The notes beneath the pieces were generated by a model. It was not told the DNA's origin. It searched no databases and was given only the letters and a program-made list of their open reading frames with translations. Shown piece after piece: positions 9,914-18,198 of a stretch of DNA of 61,461 nucleotides. The number at the start of each line of letters is the position of its first letter. The stretch's first letter is position 1. A program made the position numbers and the translations under genes. The stretch spans positions 1 to 61,461 of the IMG/VR virus record IMGVR_UViG_3300026120_000001; one strand, given 5' to 3'. Origin of the DNA: a virus.

Positions 9914-11989
9914 CTAACTTTGTGTTATTTGTTGGTTACTTTGTTCTAAATCAGCTGCTGGATTGCCCGGTGGGTTCTGTCCCGGTTGTTGCCCACCCTG
10001 CTGTTGAACCGCAGCCATCTGGGGAGACATCATTTGTTGCATACCCATCTGGATTTGCAACTGTTGATACTTATTATTTAAAATATCTGTTTTAGCTCTT
10101 TCTTTAGCCATATCCAATTCAAGTGTTGCGTTTTCTTCTCGTCTTGAGCGCTCAGATGATGAACCATCCAAGGTTCTCATCACATTTTTAACAGCTTCAG
10201 CTCTAGTTATTGGATTTTCACCACCAATTACTCTAAGTAATTCTGTGTTAATTGATCTTTCAACCGCTCTCATTGTTGTACTCATTGGGGATTTATCAAC
10301 AACAACTTTAGCCCTATCAAGAAGAGTAATATCATTCAATATTATTTCACCTTCAGGTGTCATGATGGGTTTGTTGATTTCAACTATCTTATTTTCAGAA
10401 GGAATCACAAACTCTCTATAAACATCTCCATAAAGTTGTTTTGCGGCAATCAAATAGGCTTCTCCTTTTTGATTCCAATAAAACTCAAGAGATTTAATAA
10501 TAGAAGCCTGATTAATTTCAGATTGCAGTTGTTTTCTAGCAAAAAGAATACCAGATTCATCAGAACTCTGTGTTCTAGCATCTGAAGCAGCAGAGTGTTT
10601 GCTAATCATATCGGTCATGTCTACCATACGATTTAGCATATTTATAATGCCATAATCCATCTGTGTTCTTGGTAGCTCTTGAATATAATTTCTACCAGAT
10701 GCAAGTCTACCCGGACCAGACCAATCGGTGTATGATGGGTTGTTGAAATTCTCTCTCATTCGTTCCATACGAACTGGATCATTATCAACAATCTCTGGAT
10801 CTATTAATTTTCCACCATTAGCAGAAGATGATATCATGTGATCTACAAGAGACTCTCTTTTATTATATGTCTGTTGTAGACTTCTAAGAAGTTCCGGGAT
10901 ACCAGAATTTTCACCATTAATTCTGCACGAAGACCAATGAAAAAATGGCAATCTACCAAGTTGTAGATATCCACGTTTATCTTGTAATGGTTTTGTTTTT
11001 GAAATCTCTGGACAAATAGTTGTTACATAATAGATGTTTTCATATATTTCTCTTTCTATAACATCTTCATCTAAATTAACACCATTAAATTCAGCCCATT
11101 GTTTCAAAAATTCATCATCACCATCAGGTATGATCGACCCATCATTTACATTAACTCGTATTTTATTCTTTTCTTTTTCCATGTGGTGATATTCAATCAC
11201 TCTGTATAAATCACCATATGAAGTGTCTTGTTCAAATCTAATAAGCCCTTTGTCTGTAGCTCCCTCCTCATATTCAGAGGCAACTTGAGCTTGAAGTCTA
11301 ATCATGGCTTTGATTTGAGAATCATCAATTCCATATTTTTTTGATATTTCAGAAGGGGTTAGATAAGAGGTTTTCCAAAGACGTTTGAGATCTCTAGAAT
11401 CATAGGATTTCCAGTTGGGATCTAAAACATAATGACCGGGGAGGAGTGTTCTAAAACCAATATTACCAAGGGGTGAGTATCGATCACTAACAAACATCTC
11501 TTCTACGCCTTGATAAACAAGGCCGTGTCTTGTTAATTCCATGTAGGACGCTTCCCAATCCATCAATTCTTTGTCACTAAGAAGCATCCGTTTTAGTATT
11601 TTTGCGAGTTCGTCAAATCGTGGATCTATTGATTCATATCCAATATCAAACCAAGATTTTATTATAGAACCTTGAAGTCCATCAACTTTACCTCTAACTA
11701 TATTTGCTTGAAATGGATTTCGTCCCTGTTCTTTTAATATACTTAAAGCCTCAGAATCCCATTGACCATTTCTAAATCCGGTGTATAATCTCCAATCGGC
11801 TTCTTCGTTTAACCTTTCGTCATATCTTTCAGCTAAAACTTTATCAAATTCGGCCTCTAACAAAGAGACCTTTGCTGAAGGTGTTTCAACAAAAGGCATA
11901 CTGTCTTTGTCAAATCTGTCTTTTTTATTGGGTTTACCAATCCTATTAATTAGATTAGATAAATCCCCAAGTCCCCAAGATTCAGCCAT
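9914..11989 (-). CDS. Portal protein (P22/N4-like podoviral type)
   Basis: A 691-residue protein of the large podoviral portal family. Recognisable parts are the N-terminal DWRLYTGFRNGQWD segment, RNPFQANIVRGKVDGLQG, LLPGHYVLDPNWKSYDSRDL and PFFHWSSCRINGENSGIPELL followed by the long helix LQQTYNKRESLVDHMISSSA. The C-terminal 60 residues are rich in Gln, Met and Pro, as in the barrel or tail of long portals. It forms the dodecameric DNA channel at one capsid vertex. Its start overlaps the upstream zinc-ribbon gene. Confidence 0.9.
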   Translation of the reverse strand: MAESWGLGDLSNLINRIGKPNKKDRFDKDSMPFVETPSAKVSLLEAEFDKVLAERYDERLNEEADWRLYTGFRNGQWDSEALSILKEQGRNPFQANIVRGKVDGLQGSIIKSWFDIGYESIDPRFDELAKILKRMLLSDKELMDWEASYMELTRHGLVYQGVEEMFVSDRYSPLGNIGFRTLLPGHYVLDPNWKSYDSRDLKRLWKTSYLTPSEISKKYGIDDSQIKAMIRLQAQVASEYEEGATDKGLIRFEQDTSYGDLYRVIEYHHMEKEKNKIRVNVNDGSIIPDGDDEFLKQWAEFNGVNLDEDVIEREIYENIYYVTTICPEISKTKPLQDKRGYLQLGRLPFFHWSSCRINGENSGIPELLRSLQQTYNKRESLVDHMISSSANGGKLIDPEIVDNDPVRMERMRENFNNPSYTDWSGPGRLASGRNYIQELPRTQMDYGIINMLNRMVDMTDMISKHSAASDARTQSSDESGILFARKQLQSEINQASIIKSLEFYWNQKGEAYLIAAKQLYGDVYREFVIPSENKIVEINKPIMTPEGEIILNDITLLDRAKVVVDKSPMSTTMRAVERSINTELLRVIGGENPITRAEAVKNVMRTLDGSSSERSRREENATLELDMAKERAKTDILNNKYQQLQIQMGMQQMMSPQMAAVQQQGGQQPGQNPPGNPAADLEQSNQQITQS

Positions 11990-12236
11990 TATAAGGTATT
12001 ACTTTCAATGATGATTCAAGTTCTAGTTTTTTTTCTTTTGATATGGGCTCCATTTCTACAGCACCGCCCTTTAAATCTTTAACTTTCCAAATTATTTTAC
12101 ATATAGGACATCTCAAATATAGATATTCATCATCCAAAATAGCCAAAAGATGACCACATGTAGAATGTTCAACCCCAGTATGTTTACTGCTGTGTTTTCT
12201 ATCTTCTGGACATCTTATTGAATATAGAGTGCTCAT
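11982..12236 (-). CDS. Small zinc-ribbon protein
   Basis: An 84-residue protein with a likely zinc site from Cys9 with His15/His19, Cys27 and the CPIC pair near residues 43-46. It overlaps the portal start by eight bases. No Shine-Dalgarno sequence precedes the ATG. Instead a consensus-like promoter has its -10 box six bases upstream, so the mRNA would begin at or next to the A of the ATG. Function unknown; it may act in late gene regulation or head assembly. Confidence 0.72.
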   Translation of the reverse strand: MSTLYSIRCPEDRKHSSKHTGVEHSTCGHLLAILDDEYLYLRCPICKIIWKVKDLKGGAVEMEPISKEKKLELESSLKVIPYNG

Positions 12237-12242
12237 TTAACA

Positions 12243-12271
12243 AATATAATACAAAAATAATGAGAAGTCAA
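12243..12271 (-). promoter_or_regulatory. Sigma70-like late promoter, TTGACTTCTC type
   Basis: On the minus strand, TTGACT (12266-12271), a 17-base spacer beginning TCTC, then TATATT (12243-12248). Predicted start is about 12236, the first base of the zinc-ribbon ATG. It shares the extended -35 TTGACTTCTC with the promoters at 17.77 kb and 59.96 kb and would drive zinc ribbon, portal, scaffold and capsid. Confidence 0.75.
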
Positions 12272-14266
12272 TTATAATGTCATCCAATTAAGATTGGTAG
12301 TTGGTTTTTTAATAACACCATTAGAATAACTAGTATTAAATGGAGATGTTTCTATACTTCTTTTTTTATCTCTAAGAAAAGAAACCGCGTTGGCTAAAGA
12401 ATAGCACAAACCAAAATCAACATGTTGGACATTTTTAGATTTATCCATTTTCCAGTTACCCAATTGTTTTATAGAAACCCCGCATTTTTCATTTATCGAT
12501 ATATTTCTATTTGTAATCTGAAGATTCAATGTTTCTATGGCAGACAATTCGTCATATTTATAGTTTTCAAAAACACTGATTCCAAATTTTCTAAATTTCC
12601 AGTCCAAAGAATCACCGCTTTTGCTGAACATCTTGTTGTTGCCTAGTATCTTATTAAATGGATATCTTTCTCTTATGTGTGCTGCTATATACATCAGAGC
12701 ATCATCTCCACAATATTCATCGTATAGATATGCTTTATAACCATCCCAAGAAACGTATGATATAGAGAAAAACAAATCGGGAGATACGTGGATAGAACAA
12801 TACTTTTCAGATCCAGCGTAAGCCACATGTGATCTTATTATATTTTTATCCAGTGGATCAAAATCTTTAATCACAACTCTTTCTGGTTCTTTGTTGTAAA
12901 AACAAAGCATCAGAGCATCGGCTCTATCTGGAGATCCACCAAAATTCTTTTTAAAATCAGACTTGGGTTGAATCATTATTTTGCCAGTATTTGATGGTTT
13001 CCACGTTCTAGCTGCTAGCTCTTCTTTTAGCTTTTCGTCTTCTGGTAGAGATATAACAGGAAGCATATTTCTAAAGTATCCCCACATCGAGCTTGCTTCA
13101 TTGTGATATGTATCATTACCAGACCCACCAAAATTACAAGGTATTGGTTCTATATTATTCTGTCTGTCTAAAGCCAATATGTCAAAAACACCACCACCAA
13201 CACCAACATCATCAACTTTAATTCTAATCTTTCCTTGATATTCTGTGGTTTCTCTTATCTCTAATACTGTAGATATAACCAAATTAGCAGTATCTGGAAT
13301 GCTACTTTTCGACAATGTTTTTGCTGGATAAACTTTATTACCATGTCTCCAATAAACAACAGTTAAATCGTCTCCAAAACGAGCAACGTCTACACCGATC
13401 TCAATCTCTCCCATTGGTGTAACGTCTCTCAACATAGATTGATTAACGTCGTGTAAAGACAAGAAGGAATCTGCATTTTCCGGTGGAAATTCACCAAGGA
13501 TATTAATCAAATAAAGAGGATGATCAATACCATATTTTCGTTTATAATAATGAACTTGTTCTTTATCAACAAACGGAGAATCAACGCTTGAATATGTATT
13601 TGAATCCCATCTGTTTCTGTCTTTGTTAAATGTATCAAAGAAGAAACCAGTTACTTTTGTTGGGTTTGAAATCAGTCCAATTTTATTGTTTTCCCCACTT
13701 GTCAGTGTTGCATCCAAAGTATCTAAAATTTCATCTTCTATACCAGAAGCCTCATCAGCAATGATCATTAAATTTGGAGCATGTATACCAGACATACTTT
13801 CTTTGTCTTTTGCTGTTCTTGGCTCAGCAAAACAACCATTTCTATTTTCTCTTAACGATATTCTTTCTTGTCCAAGTTCAAACAAATCGGCATATTTTGG
13901 TCCAACTAAACTTCGATCAAACCACATTAAAATTTCATTCCACAACGCGGTTTTAAGTGTTTTGAATGATGGTGCAGTACACTCAAATTTTGTTGAGTCT
14001 GGATATATACACAACCAATATACACAAAGAAAAGCAACAGCCGCCGTTTTACCAATACCACGACCAGATTTCCTTGATACTCTACGATTCTTAGTCATAG
14101 ATATTAGGAAATCTTCCTGTTGATTAGATAGATTTAATTTCCCACCGTTACGAACAGATTCTTTATGGAAAATAACATCATGAACAAATTCCACAATGTT
14201 ATCTCTATAATATCTAATCATGTCTGGTGAGAACATGTCTGCATATTTTGGTTTGTTTCTACTCAT
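12272..14266 (-). CDS. terL: Terminase large subunit
   Basis: A 664-residue packaging ATPase and nuclease. Walker A is SGRGIGKT at 67-74, Walker B LMIIADE at about 166-172, and the coupling motif GLISNPT at 197-203. The RNase-H-like nuclease domain begins IEIGVDVARFGDD (Asp293, Asp299/300), with further acidic clusters in KVDDVGVGGG and SPDRADAL. The protein has about 130 extra residues after the usual C-terminal end. It ends about 30 bases before the downstream late promoter and overlaps the upstream small gene by four bases. Confidence 0.95.
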   Translation of the reverse strand: MSRNKPKYADMFSPDMIRYYRDNIVEFVHDVIFHKESVRNGGKLNLSNQQEDFLISMTKNRRVSRKSGRGIGKTAAVAFLCVYWLCIYPDSTKFECTAPSFKTLKTALWNEILMWFDRSLVGPKYADLFELGQERISLRENRNGCFAEPRTAKDKESMSGIHAPNLMIIADEASGIEDEILDTLDATLTSGENNKIGLISNPTKVTGFFFDTFNKDRNRWDSNTYSSVDSPFVDKEQVHYYKRKYGIDHPLYLINILGEFPPENADSFLSLHDVNQSMLRDVTPMGEIEIGVDVARFGDDLTVVYWRHGNKVYPAKTLSKSSIPDTANLVISTVLEIRETTEYQGKIRIKVDDVGVGGGVFDILALDRQNNIEPIPCNFGGSGNDTYHNEASSMWGYFRNMLPVISLPEDEKLKEELAARTWKPSNTGKIMIQPKSDFKKNFGGSPDRADALMLCFYNKEPERVVIKDFDPLDKNIIRSHVAYAGSEKYCSIHVSPDLFFSISYVSWDGYKAYLYDEYCGDDALMYIAAHIRERYPFNKILGNNKMFSKSGDSLDWKFRKFGISVFENYKYDELSAIETLNLQITNRNISINEKCGVSIKQLGNWKMDKSKNVQHVDFGLCYSLANAVSFLRDKKRSIETSPFNTSYSNGVIKKPTTNLNWMTL

Positions 14267-14463
14267 TTATTCTTAAAAATCCTATTCCATTTTTCTTCTG
14301 AAATTCTAGTATAATCAACAGTGGGACATTTATGGCCCGGAGTAGAAAACCCACCATTGGTAATTTTTTGTCTACGTGATGGACCATAAGTTCCCTTTGG
14401 GTAAGAACCTCTACCAAATCCTTCCTTGTTACCACCACCATATCCAACCTGAATTTTACTCAT
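14263..14463 (-). CDS. Small basic Gly-rich hypothetical protein
   Basis: 66 residues from MSKIQVGYGGG, with GRGSYPKGTYGPSRRQK in the middle, ending KWNRIFKNK. Glycine-rich and basic, overlapping both the upstream gene and the start of the terminase gene. The in-frame extension upstream of this ATG falls inside another gene, so the short start is preferred. No family recognised; it could be a packaging accessory protein. Confidence 0.6.
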   Translation of the reverse strand: MSKIQVGYGGGNKEGFGRGSYPKGTYGPSRRQKITNGGFSTPGHKCPTVDYTRISEEKWNRIFKNK

Positions 14464-14731
14464 TTGTTTCCCCTTCTGACTCATCCAAGAACGTAACTGT
14501 TGTTCCAAGAGTCTGGTTTGCTTGAAAAATAGCACCATTCAAAAAATTAATCTCAGAAGCCATTCTTTTTATCTGGTTAAGATAAGGAACAATATTGTTA
14601 GACGTTACGTGGTGATCATAAGTAAAAGTGACTTGTTTCTTTTCGTCGTCCCACTTAAAATTATCAGCGTCAGCATAAGTGTTAGCAATAATTGCTTCAA
14701 TTACTTCTTTGTTTAGTGTAATTTCATTCAT
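14456..14731 (-). CDS. Hypothetical protein in terminase operon
   Basis: 91 residues from MNEITLNKEVIEA, with an acidic C-terminus. The central part (NIVPYLNQIKRMASEINFLN) looks helical, the first half alpha/beta. Its start overlaps the stop of the previous small gene (ATGA). The reading frame extends upstream, but there it runs inside the previous gene. No family recognised. Confidence 0.6.
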   Translation of the reverse strand: MNEITLNKEVIEAIIANTYADADNFKWDDEKKQVTFTYDHHVTSNNIVPYLNQIKRMASEINFLNGAIFQANQTLGTTVTFLDESEGETNE

Positions 14732-14885
14732 TATCTTCGTCCTCGATGATATCAAAAAGAAAACCAAACGAATTATATAAAATTTCATTCACTGTGTTAT
14801 AATCAAACTGTGTATTGCCAATCGACTCATTTGAAAAGTAATCACAAATTTGAATCGACACATCTTTTACTAGTTTTTCTTTCAT
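14724..14885 (-). CDS. Small acidic hypothetical protein
   Basis: 53 residues, MKEKLVKDVSIQ to IIEDEDNE, starting inside the end of the upstream gene (ATGA-type coupling) and ending over the next ATG. Found by reading the frame between two longer genes. Function unknown. Confidence 0.6.
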   Translation of the reverse strand: MKEKLVKDVSIQICDYFSNESIGNTQFDYNTVNEILYNSFGFLFDIIEDEDNE

Positions 14886-15421
14886 TTTACAATCTCCCAA
14901 TCCAAATCATAAAAAAGGTTAGATTTTTGAAGGTCTCTTGGAGAAACCTTATTCCAAAATTCATCTGGATAATCAGTAAAACTCCAAGTTTTTTCTACAT
15001 AATATTCTGAACAATATGGTTCTTGTTTATCGTTTTTAACATTTCTAAATATAAACCAATCAGTGAACATCAACAAATCTTTAAATGGATATTTCAACTG
15101 TTTTCTATAATCTAGGGCTATATCCATTTGAATTCGTTCCATATCAATAAAATCTTTTAGTCTACGAACACCAACAATCCATCTTTTGTTGTTGTTGAGG
15201 TATCTCTCAAATGGAGACAATGATATTCCACCTTTTTTTCCAAGCATCTCCATTAGAAGAAGCTGACCATGAAATTCAACCACAATGGCTGCATGTGTAG
15301 CACAATTAGGATCATCTTCCCCACCAGAAAATCTTTTTATTGTATTTGGAACTATACCTTTTCCAGTAGTTAAAACCAAATCTATCGGCCTAAGATTCCA
15401 ATATTTAACACCATTAGTCAT
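14882..15421 (-). CDS. Permuted papain-fold (YiiX/NlpC-P60-like) protein
   Basis: 179 residues (182 if the ATG at 15430 is used). The pattern RPIDLVLTTGKG, then THAAIVVEFHGQLLLMEM with its His, and later EPYCSEYYVEKTW with its Cys, is the His-first, Cys-later order of the circularly permuted NlpC/P60 enzymes of the YiiX type. These act on lipids, peptides or amide bonds. Its place in the terminase operon is unexpected for a lysis enzyme. It may cut a peptidoglycan cross-bridge during entry, or act as an acyltransferase or hydrolase on a virion component. Confidence 0.6.
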   Translation of the reverse strand: MTNGVKYWNLRPIDLVLTTGKGIVPNTIKRFSGGEDDPNCATHAAIVVEFHGQLLLMEMLGKKGGISLSPFERYLNNNKRWIVGVRRLKDFIDMERIQMDIALDYRKQLKYPFKDLLMFTDWFIFRNVKNDKQEPYCSEYYVEKTWSFTDYPDEFWNKVSPRDLQKSNLFYDLDWEIVK

Positions 15422-15872
15422 TAGTCCCATCCATTTGGTCTTCGTTGTTGATTATTTTGAATTTCTTTTCAAAACTTTTTTTAAGAATTTCCTGTGGTGT
15501 TTCATTTGAATTTGTTTCTATTCTTTCTATGTACATACCACGGATTTTACCAAGTTCAATAGCAGATTTTAATTGTATGTTTTCACTACCATTTTCACAT
15601 AGATGTTTTAGTTTTTTCACTACATAAAAACGATCAACCAACAAACTATCTTCAAGCTCTTTTCTAACAGCAGACATGTAGTCTAGGATTTTCCTATTCT
15701 TCATGTTATCTGATGCTATTCTTTTTACTGAATCGTTTGTGCAATCAACATACACGTTCCTAGCTGACTCTGTTGGGGTAATATCTAGAAACAATACATT
15801 ATCGGCAAAAGCCTTTTGTTTTTCAGTTAGTCTATCACCAGTAATTTCTGATTCTTTTCTTTTATTTGGCAT
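15414..15872 (-). CDS. Terminase small subunit candidate
   Basis: 152 residues from MPNKRKESE. The N-terminal half contains LTEKQKAFADNVLF and TPTESARNVYVDC, the pattern of a terminase small-subunit helix-turn-helix (Terminase_2-like). A helical middle (LVDRFYVVKKLKHLCEN) follows, with GKIRGMYIERIE near the end. It lies upstream of terL in the same direction, but five small genes apart. It would bind the packaging site and recruit the large subunit. Confidence 0.72.
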   Translation of the reverse strand: MPNKRKESEITGDRLTEKQKAFADNVLFLDITPTESARNVYVDCTNDSVKRIASDNMKNRKILDYMSAVRKELEDSLLVDRFYVVKKLKHLCENGSENIQLKSAIELGKIRGMYIERIETNSNETPQEILKKSFEKKFKIINNEDQMDGTND

Positions 15873-16128
15873 GTTTCTTATGTTTCTCCCCTTTACGGTG
15901 TCCATTATCACTTCTATTTGAATTTATGCTTCTAATGCGGGTGTTTGATGTGGACCTACTACCTCCGCTTCTAAGGGGGTTACGATGGTCAATGTCGCTC
16001 GTGCTACCCTTAGATACTCTACCATCTCTTATAGCCTTCCTACGGGCCTTATTTCGCGCTGCTCGGTCCTTCTTAGCTTTGGTTGAAGAATGATGCTTCT
16101 TATATTCATCTTTATAATTTCTTGGCAT
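15862..16128 (-). CDS. Small basic HNH-like protein
   Basis: 88 residues from MPRNYKDEYKKHH, with AAAGGA ribosome site. Very rich in Arg/Lys/His/Ser. The segment SDIDHRNPLRSGGSRSTSNTRI resembles the DIDHxxPL core of small HNH-type proteins that sit next to terminase genes, but the Cys pairs of most HNH endonucleases are absent. The ORF extends upstream through a tRNA gene, so the longer version is rejected. It may assist packaging or be a degenerate HNH protein. Confidence 0.6.
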   Translation of the reverse strand: MPRNYKDEYKKHHSSTKAKKDRAARNKARRKAIRDGRVSKGSTSDIDHRNPLRSGGSRSTSNTRIRSINSNRSDNGHRKGEKHKKHAK

Positions 16129-16149
16129 GTGATTTCCTTTTTTTTTAAT

Positions 16150-16221
16150 AAGGGGATTTGGGACTCGAACCCAAGTTTGAAGATCCAAAATCTTCCGTCC
16201 TAACCACTGGACTAATCCCCT
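16150..16221 (-). tRNA. tRNA-Gln (anticodon TTG)
   Basis: A complete cloverleaf on the minus strand: acceptor AGGGGAT/ATCCCCT, D stem GTCC/GGAC, anticodon stem GAAGA/TCTTC with loop TTTTGGA, T arm TTGGG-TTCGAGT-CCCAA. CCA is not encoded, unlike in the other three tRNAs. First of three tRNAs in a row. Confidence 0.92.
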
Positions 16222-16231
16222 ATTTGTGTAA

Positions 16232-16308
16232 TGGAGGGCAAGGTGGGACTCGAACCCACGACCATCCGGTTAACAGCCGGAAGCTCTAAACCACTGAGCT
16301 ACTCACCC
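16232..16308 (-). tRNA. tRNA-Asn (anticodon GTT)
   Basis: Acceptor GGGTGAG/CTTGCCC (with two G-T pairs), D stem GCTC/GAGC, anticodon stem TCCGG/CCGGA with loop CTGTTAA, T arm GTGGG-TTCGAGT-CCCAC, discriminator T and encoded CCA. Confidence 0.92.
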
Positions 16309-16313
16309 TTATA

Positions 16314-16389
16314 TGGAGCCGGTAGAAGGACTCGAACCATCAACAAGATGTTTACAATACATCTGCTCTACCTATTGAGCTATACCGGC
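16314..16389 (-). tRNA. tRNA-Thr (anticodon TGT)
   Basis: Acceptor GCCGGTA/TACCGGC, D stem GCTC/GAGC, anticodon stem GATGT/ACATC with loop ATTGTAA, T arm with one mismatch (GATGG/CCTTC), discriminator T and encoded CCA. Reads ACA codons, frequent in this AT-rich genome. Confidence 0.92.
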
Positions 16390-16391
16390 AT

Positions 16392-16535
16392 TTACTCTTC
16401 ATATTGAAACATAGTCATCATCTTATTGCAGCTTGGACAAAGAACACTTATATTTTTAATCTGAAAATCTCTAACTATAATTTCTTCAACCAATCCGCAG
16501 TATTCACATTCAAGCTCTATTATCATTTGATTCAT
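16392..16535 (-). CDS. Small zinc-ribbon protein
   Basis: 47 residues, MNQMIIELECEYCG to FQYEE, with two pairs CxxC (ECEYC and CPSC) about 20 residues apart, a typical four-Cys zinc ribbon. Immediately upstream of the tRNA-Thr gene on the same strand. Function unknown. Confidence 0.65.
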   Translation of the reverse strand: MNQMIIELECEYCGLVEEIIVRDFQIKNISVLCPSCNKMMTMFQYEE

Positions 16536-16614
16536 CTTGTTTATTCTGTATCCTTCTTATTTTTTCAAGCTCATTAAAACACAATTCAGACAATTCTCTA
16601 TCACAATCTCTCAA
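16510..16614 (-). CDS. Possible small protein with TTG start
   Basis: A 34-codon frame starting at TTG (LRDCDRELSELCFNELEKI) and overlapping the next zinc-ribbon gene. It fills the gap between two genes and looks helical, but it has no ATG and no clear ribosome site. Confidence 0.28.
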   Translation of the reverse strand: MRDCDRELSELCFNELEKIRRIQNKQDESNDNRA

Positions 16615-16618
16615 TTTA

Positions 16619-16888
16619 TTAATTACTTTGAATAGCTTCTTTTGAGAAATCTGGATTATATCGTCTTTCTTTTTTTGACTCAATTAAAACATCCTTCGCT
16701 TTGTCTATAAGAAACTCAGCCACGTTGTCATAATATTCAACTGGTACTTTAGACATGAGTGAATCAATCAAATCATAAGATACTTCGTCTTCAACACCAG
16801 TCTCATTATCCTTGAATCTTACAACCATCTTACCGGTTTCATTATTTACAACTAATTTGATTTCCCATATTTCATCGACTAATTGCAT
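16619..16888 (-). CDS. Hypothetical protein
   Basis: 89 residues. The first half is beta-rich (EIWEIKLVVNNETGKMVVRF), the second half helical (DNVAEFLIDKAKDVLIESKK). It overlaps the end of the upstream zinc-ribbon gene. No family recognised. Confidence 0.6.
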   Translation of the reverse strand: MQLVDEIWEIKLVVNNETGKMVVRFKDNETGVEDEVSYDLIDSLMSKVPVEYYDNVAEFLIDKAKDVLIESKKERRYNPDFSKEAIQSN

Positions 16889-17048
16889 CTTTTGGCCTTT
16901 TCATATTTTTGGTACTCTGAAAAAAATCCCACGCTTCTTGAGACATTGGATAAGATTTTCTACATGTGCTACAATAATATTCTGAATTTCTCTGACCCGT
17001 ATCTGATACTAATGGAGAAAGATTGTGTCCACATCGTTCACATTTCAT
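16872..17048 (-). CDS. Small zinc-ribbon protein
   Basis: 58 residues, MKCERCGHNL to PKDAISR, with CERC near the N-terminus and CSTC at 26-29, a four-Cys ribbon. Its ATG overlaps the stop of the sulfotransferase-like gene (ATGA-type coupling). Function unknown. Confidence 0.65.
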   Translation of the reverse strand: MKCERCGHNLSPLVSDTGQRNSEYYCSTCRKSYPMSQEAWDFFQSTKNMKRPKDAISR

Positions 17049-17752
17049 AGTTTAAATTCCCAGTTAAATTCTACAGCAGCATCGAAGTTACCATCTAACA
17101 TATATTCATACATTTGATTGCAGTAATCAAACATTTTAACACAATTTGATGGTATCTCAAGATCCACATCTGTTTTATCACCAATAGTAGCTAACGCATA
17201 TTCAAATTGTTTTCTTGTTGCGTTGGATTCTGATATAAATTTTAGTGTTTCAACTGCGTTTTCTGGATCTTTGAAATAATCTTCAGTATCAAAAACAACC
17301 ATGTGATTTAGAATCCACATGTTATCTTTTAACCAAGTGAAAAAATATCTATATTCAGAATACAGATAATTAAATGGATAATTCTTAAAATCATCATTTT
17401 TATTGTTTTTTAGAAATATGTTATTGATTGAATTTAATATTCCCAATGGTTTTCTAAGACATACAAGTAATGTGCTATTCTCAATTATATTTCTAGACAG
17501 TCCTGTGTATGAATTAAAAATATTTGGATATAATCCAGAGAAAACAACCTTTACAATTTTATTTTCAAACAACCGGACGTCTTTTTCTCCATTAACTGAA
17601 ACCATGTTGTATTCATAGAGACCGTCTCGGTTAAAATCAGTGAAATCATTTAATTCCTTGTCGTATGCTACTGGAGCACCCAAGAGATCAAATAATTTCA
17701 TTGTTAGGGAGGTGTAACTTCGGATACACCCTGATACGATTATTGTTTTCAT
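17045..17752 (-). CDS. Sulfotransferase-like P-loop protein
   Basis: 235 residues. The N-terminus IIVSGCIRSYTSLTMKLFDLLG has the form of the 5'-phosphosulfate-binding loop of sulfotransferases (V-S-G-x-x-R-S-x-T-S). A later STLLVCLRKPLGILNSINNIF resembles the region with the 3'-phosphate-binding Arg. Such proteins transfer sulfate from PAPS, but many phage members are unstudied. The ATG has no ribosome site and lies about 6 bases after a promoter -10 box, so a leaderless message is likely. Confidence 0.55.
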   Translation of the reverse strand: MKTIIVSGCIRSYTSLTMKLFDLLGAPVAYDKELNDFTDFNRDGLYEYNMVSVNGEKDVRLFENKIVKVVFSGLYPNIFNSYTGLSRNIIENSTLLVCLRKPLGILNSINNIFLKNNKNDDFKNYPFNYLYSEYRYFFTWLKDNMWILNHMVVFDTEDYFKDPENAVETLKFISESNATRKQFEYALATIGDKTDVDLEIPSNCVKMFDYCNQMYEYMLDGNFDAAVEFNWEFKL

Positions 17753-17756
17753 ATAT

Positions 17757-17787
17757 TTAATATGGTCTATTTTTTCAGAGAAGTCAA
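17757..17787 (-). promoter_or_regulatory. Sigma70-like promoter, TTGACTTCTC type
   Basis: On the minus strand, TTGACT (17782-17787), TCTC at the start of the spacer, and either CATATT at 17-base spacing (17759-17764) or TATTAA at 19 (17757-17762). It overlaps the end of the upstream gene. The predicted transcript starts at about 17752, at the ATG of the sulfotransferase-like gene. Confidence 0.65.
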
Positions 17788-18170
17788 TTGTTTTTATTGA
17801 AATATTTATTTATTACAGGAAATACTTGGTTAAAAAGATAGATGTAATAATAAGCTAGAGGTTCGCTATTTTGTTTTTCACTGACTATACCAACATTCAA
17901 TGTGACATCCATTGAGGCGTGAATTAACTCGTGTAATACAGTACATAGTAAGTATTGTTTCAACTCTGTCTCGCCGTCATCTCTTACCCAGAGATAACAA
18001 TCTTCCTCCTCTGTATCATAATTAATCAGTGTTATGAAGGCACCGGCTGCATTGTTATTCCAATCAACTTGGTATTTTTTTTCTAAAAATGAGATTATCT
18101 CATCTCTGGTTGAAATAATTAATGTGAACCCATGGTTGTAGATGTCGTCATTAATTTTTTTCTTTATCAT
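17784..18170 (-). CDS. HExxH metalloprotease-like protein
   Basis: 128 residues. The motif HELIH near residue 80, inside LLCTVLHELIHASMDV, gives two zinc-ligand His and the catalytic Glu. The later SEPLAYYYIYLF supplies a likely third ligand (Glu), as in small phage HExxH proteins. First gene of the leftward late region, with AAAGGA ribosome site after the promoter at 18199-18227. Substrate unknown. Confidence 0.65.
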   Translation of the reverse strand: MIKKKINDDIYNHGFTLIISTRDEIISFLEKKYQVDWNNNAAGAFITLINYDTEEEDCYLWVRDDGETELKQYLLCTVLHELIHASMDVTLNVGIVSEKQNSEPLAYYYIYLFNQVFPVINKYFNKNN

Positions 18171-18198
18171 TTAAAGTCCTTTGAGAAGGTGTATTTAT

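Noticed and set aside
13623-14123. 166-codon plus-strand frame inside the terminase gene
   Set aside because: Shadow of terL, which has all ATPase and nuclease motifs in the minus frame.
15866-16188. Longer 108-codon version of the small HNH-like gene
   Set aside because: The extension would be translated from inside tRNA-Gln; the ATG at 16128 has a good ribosome site.
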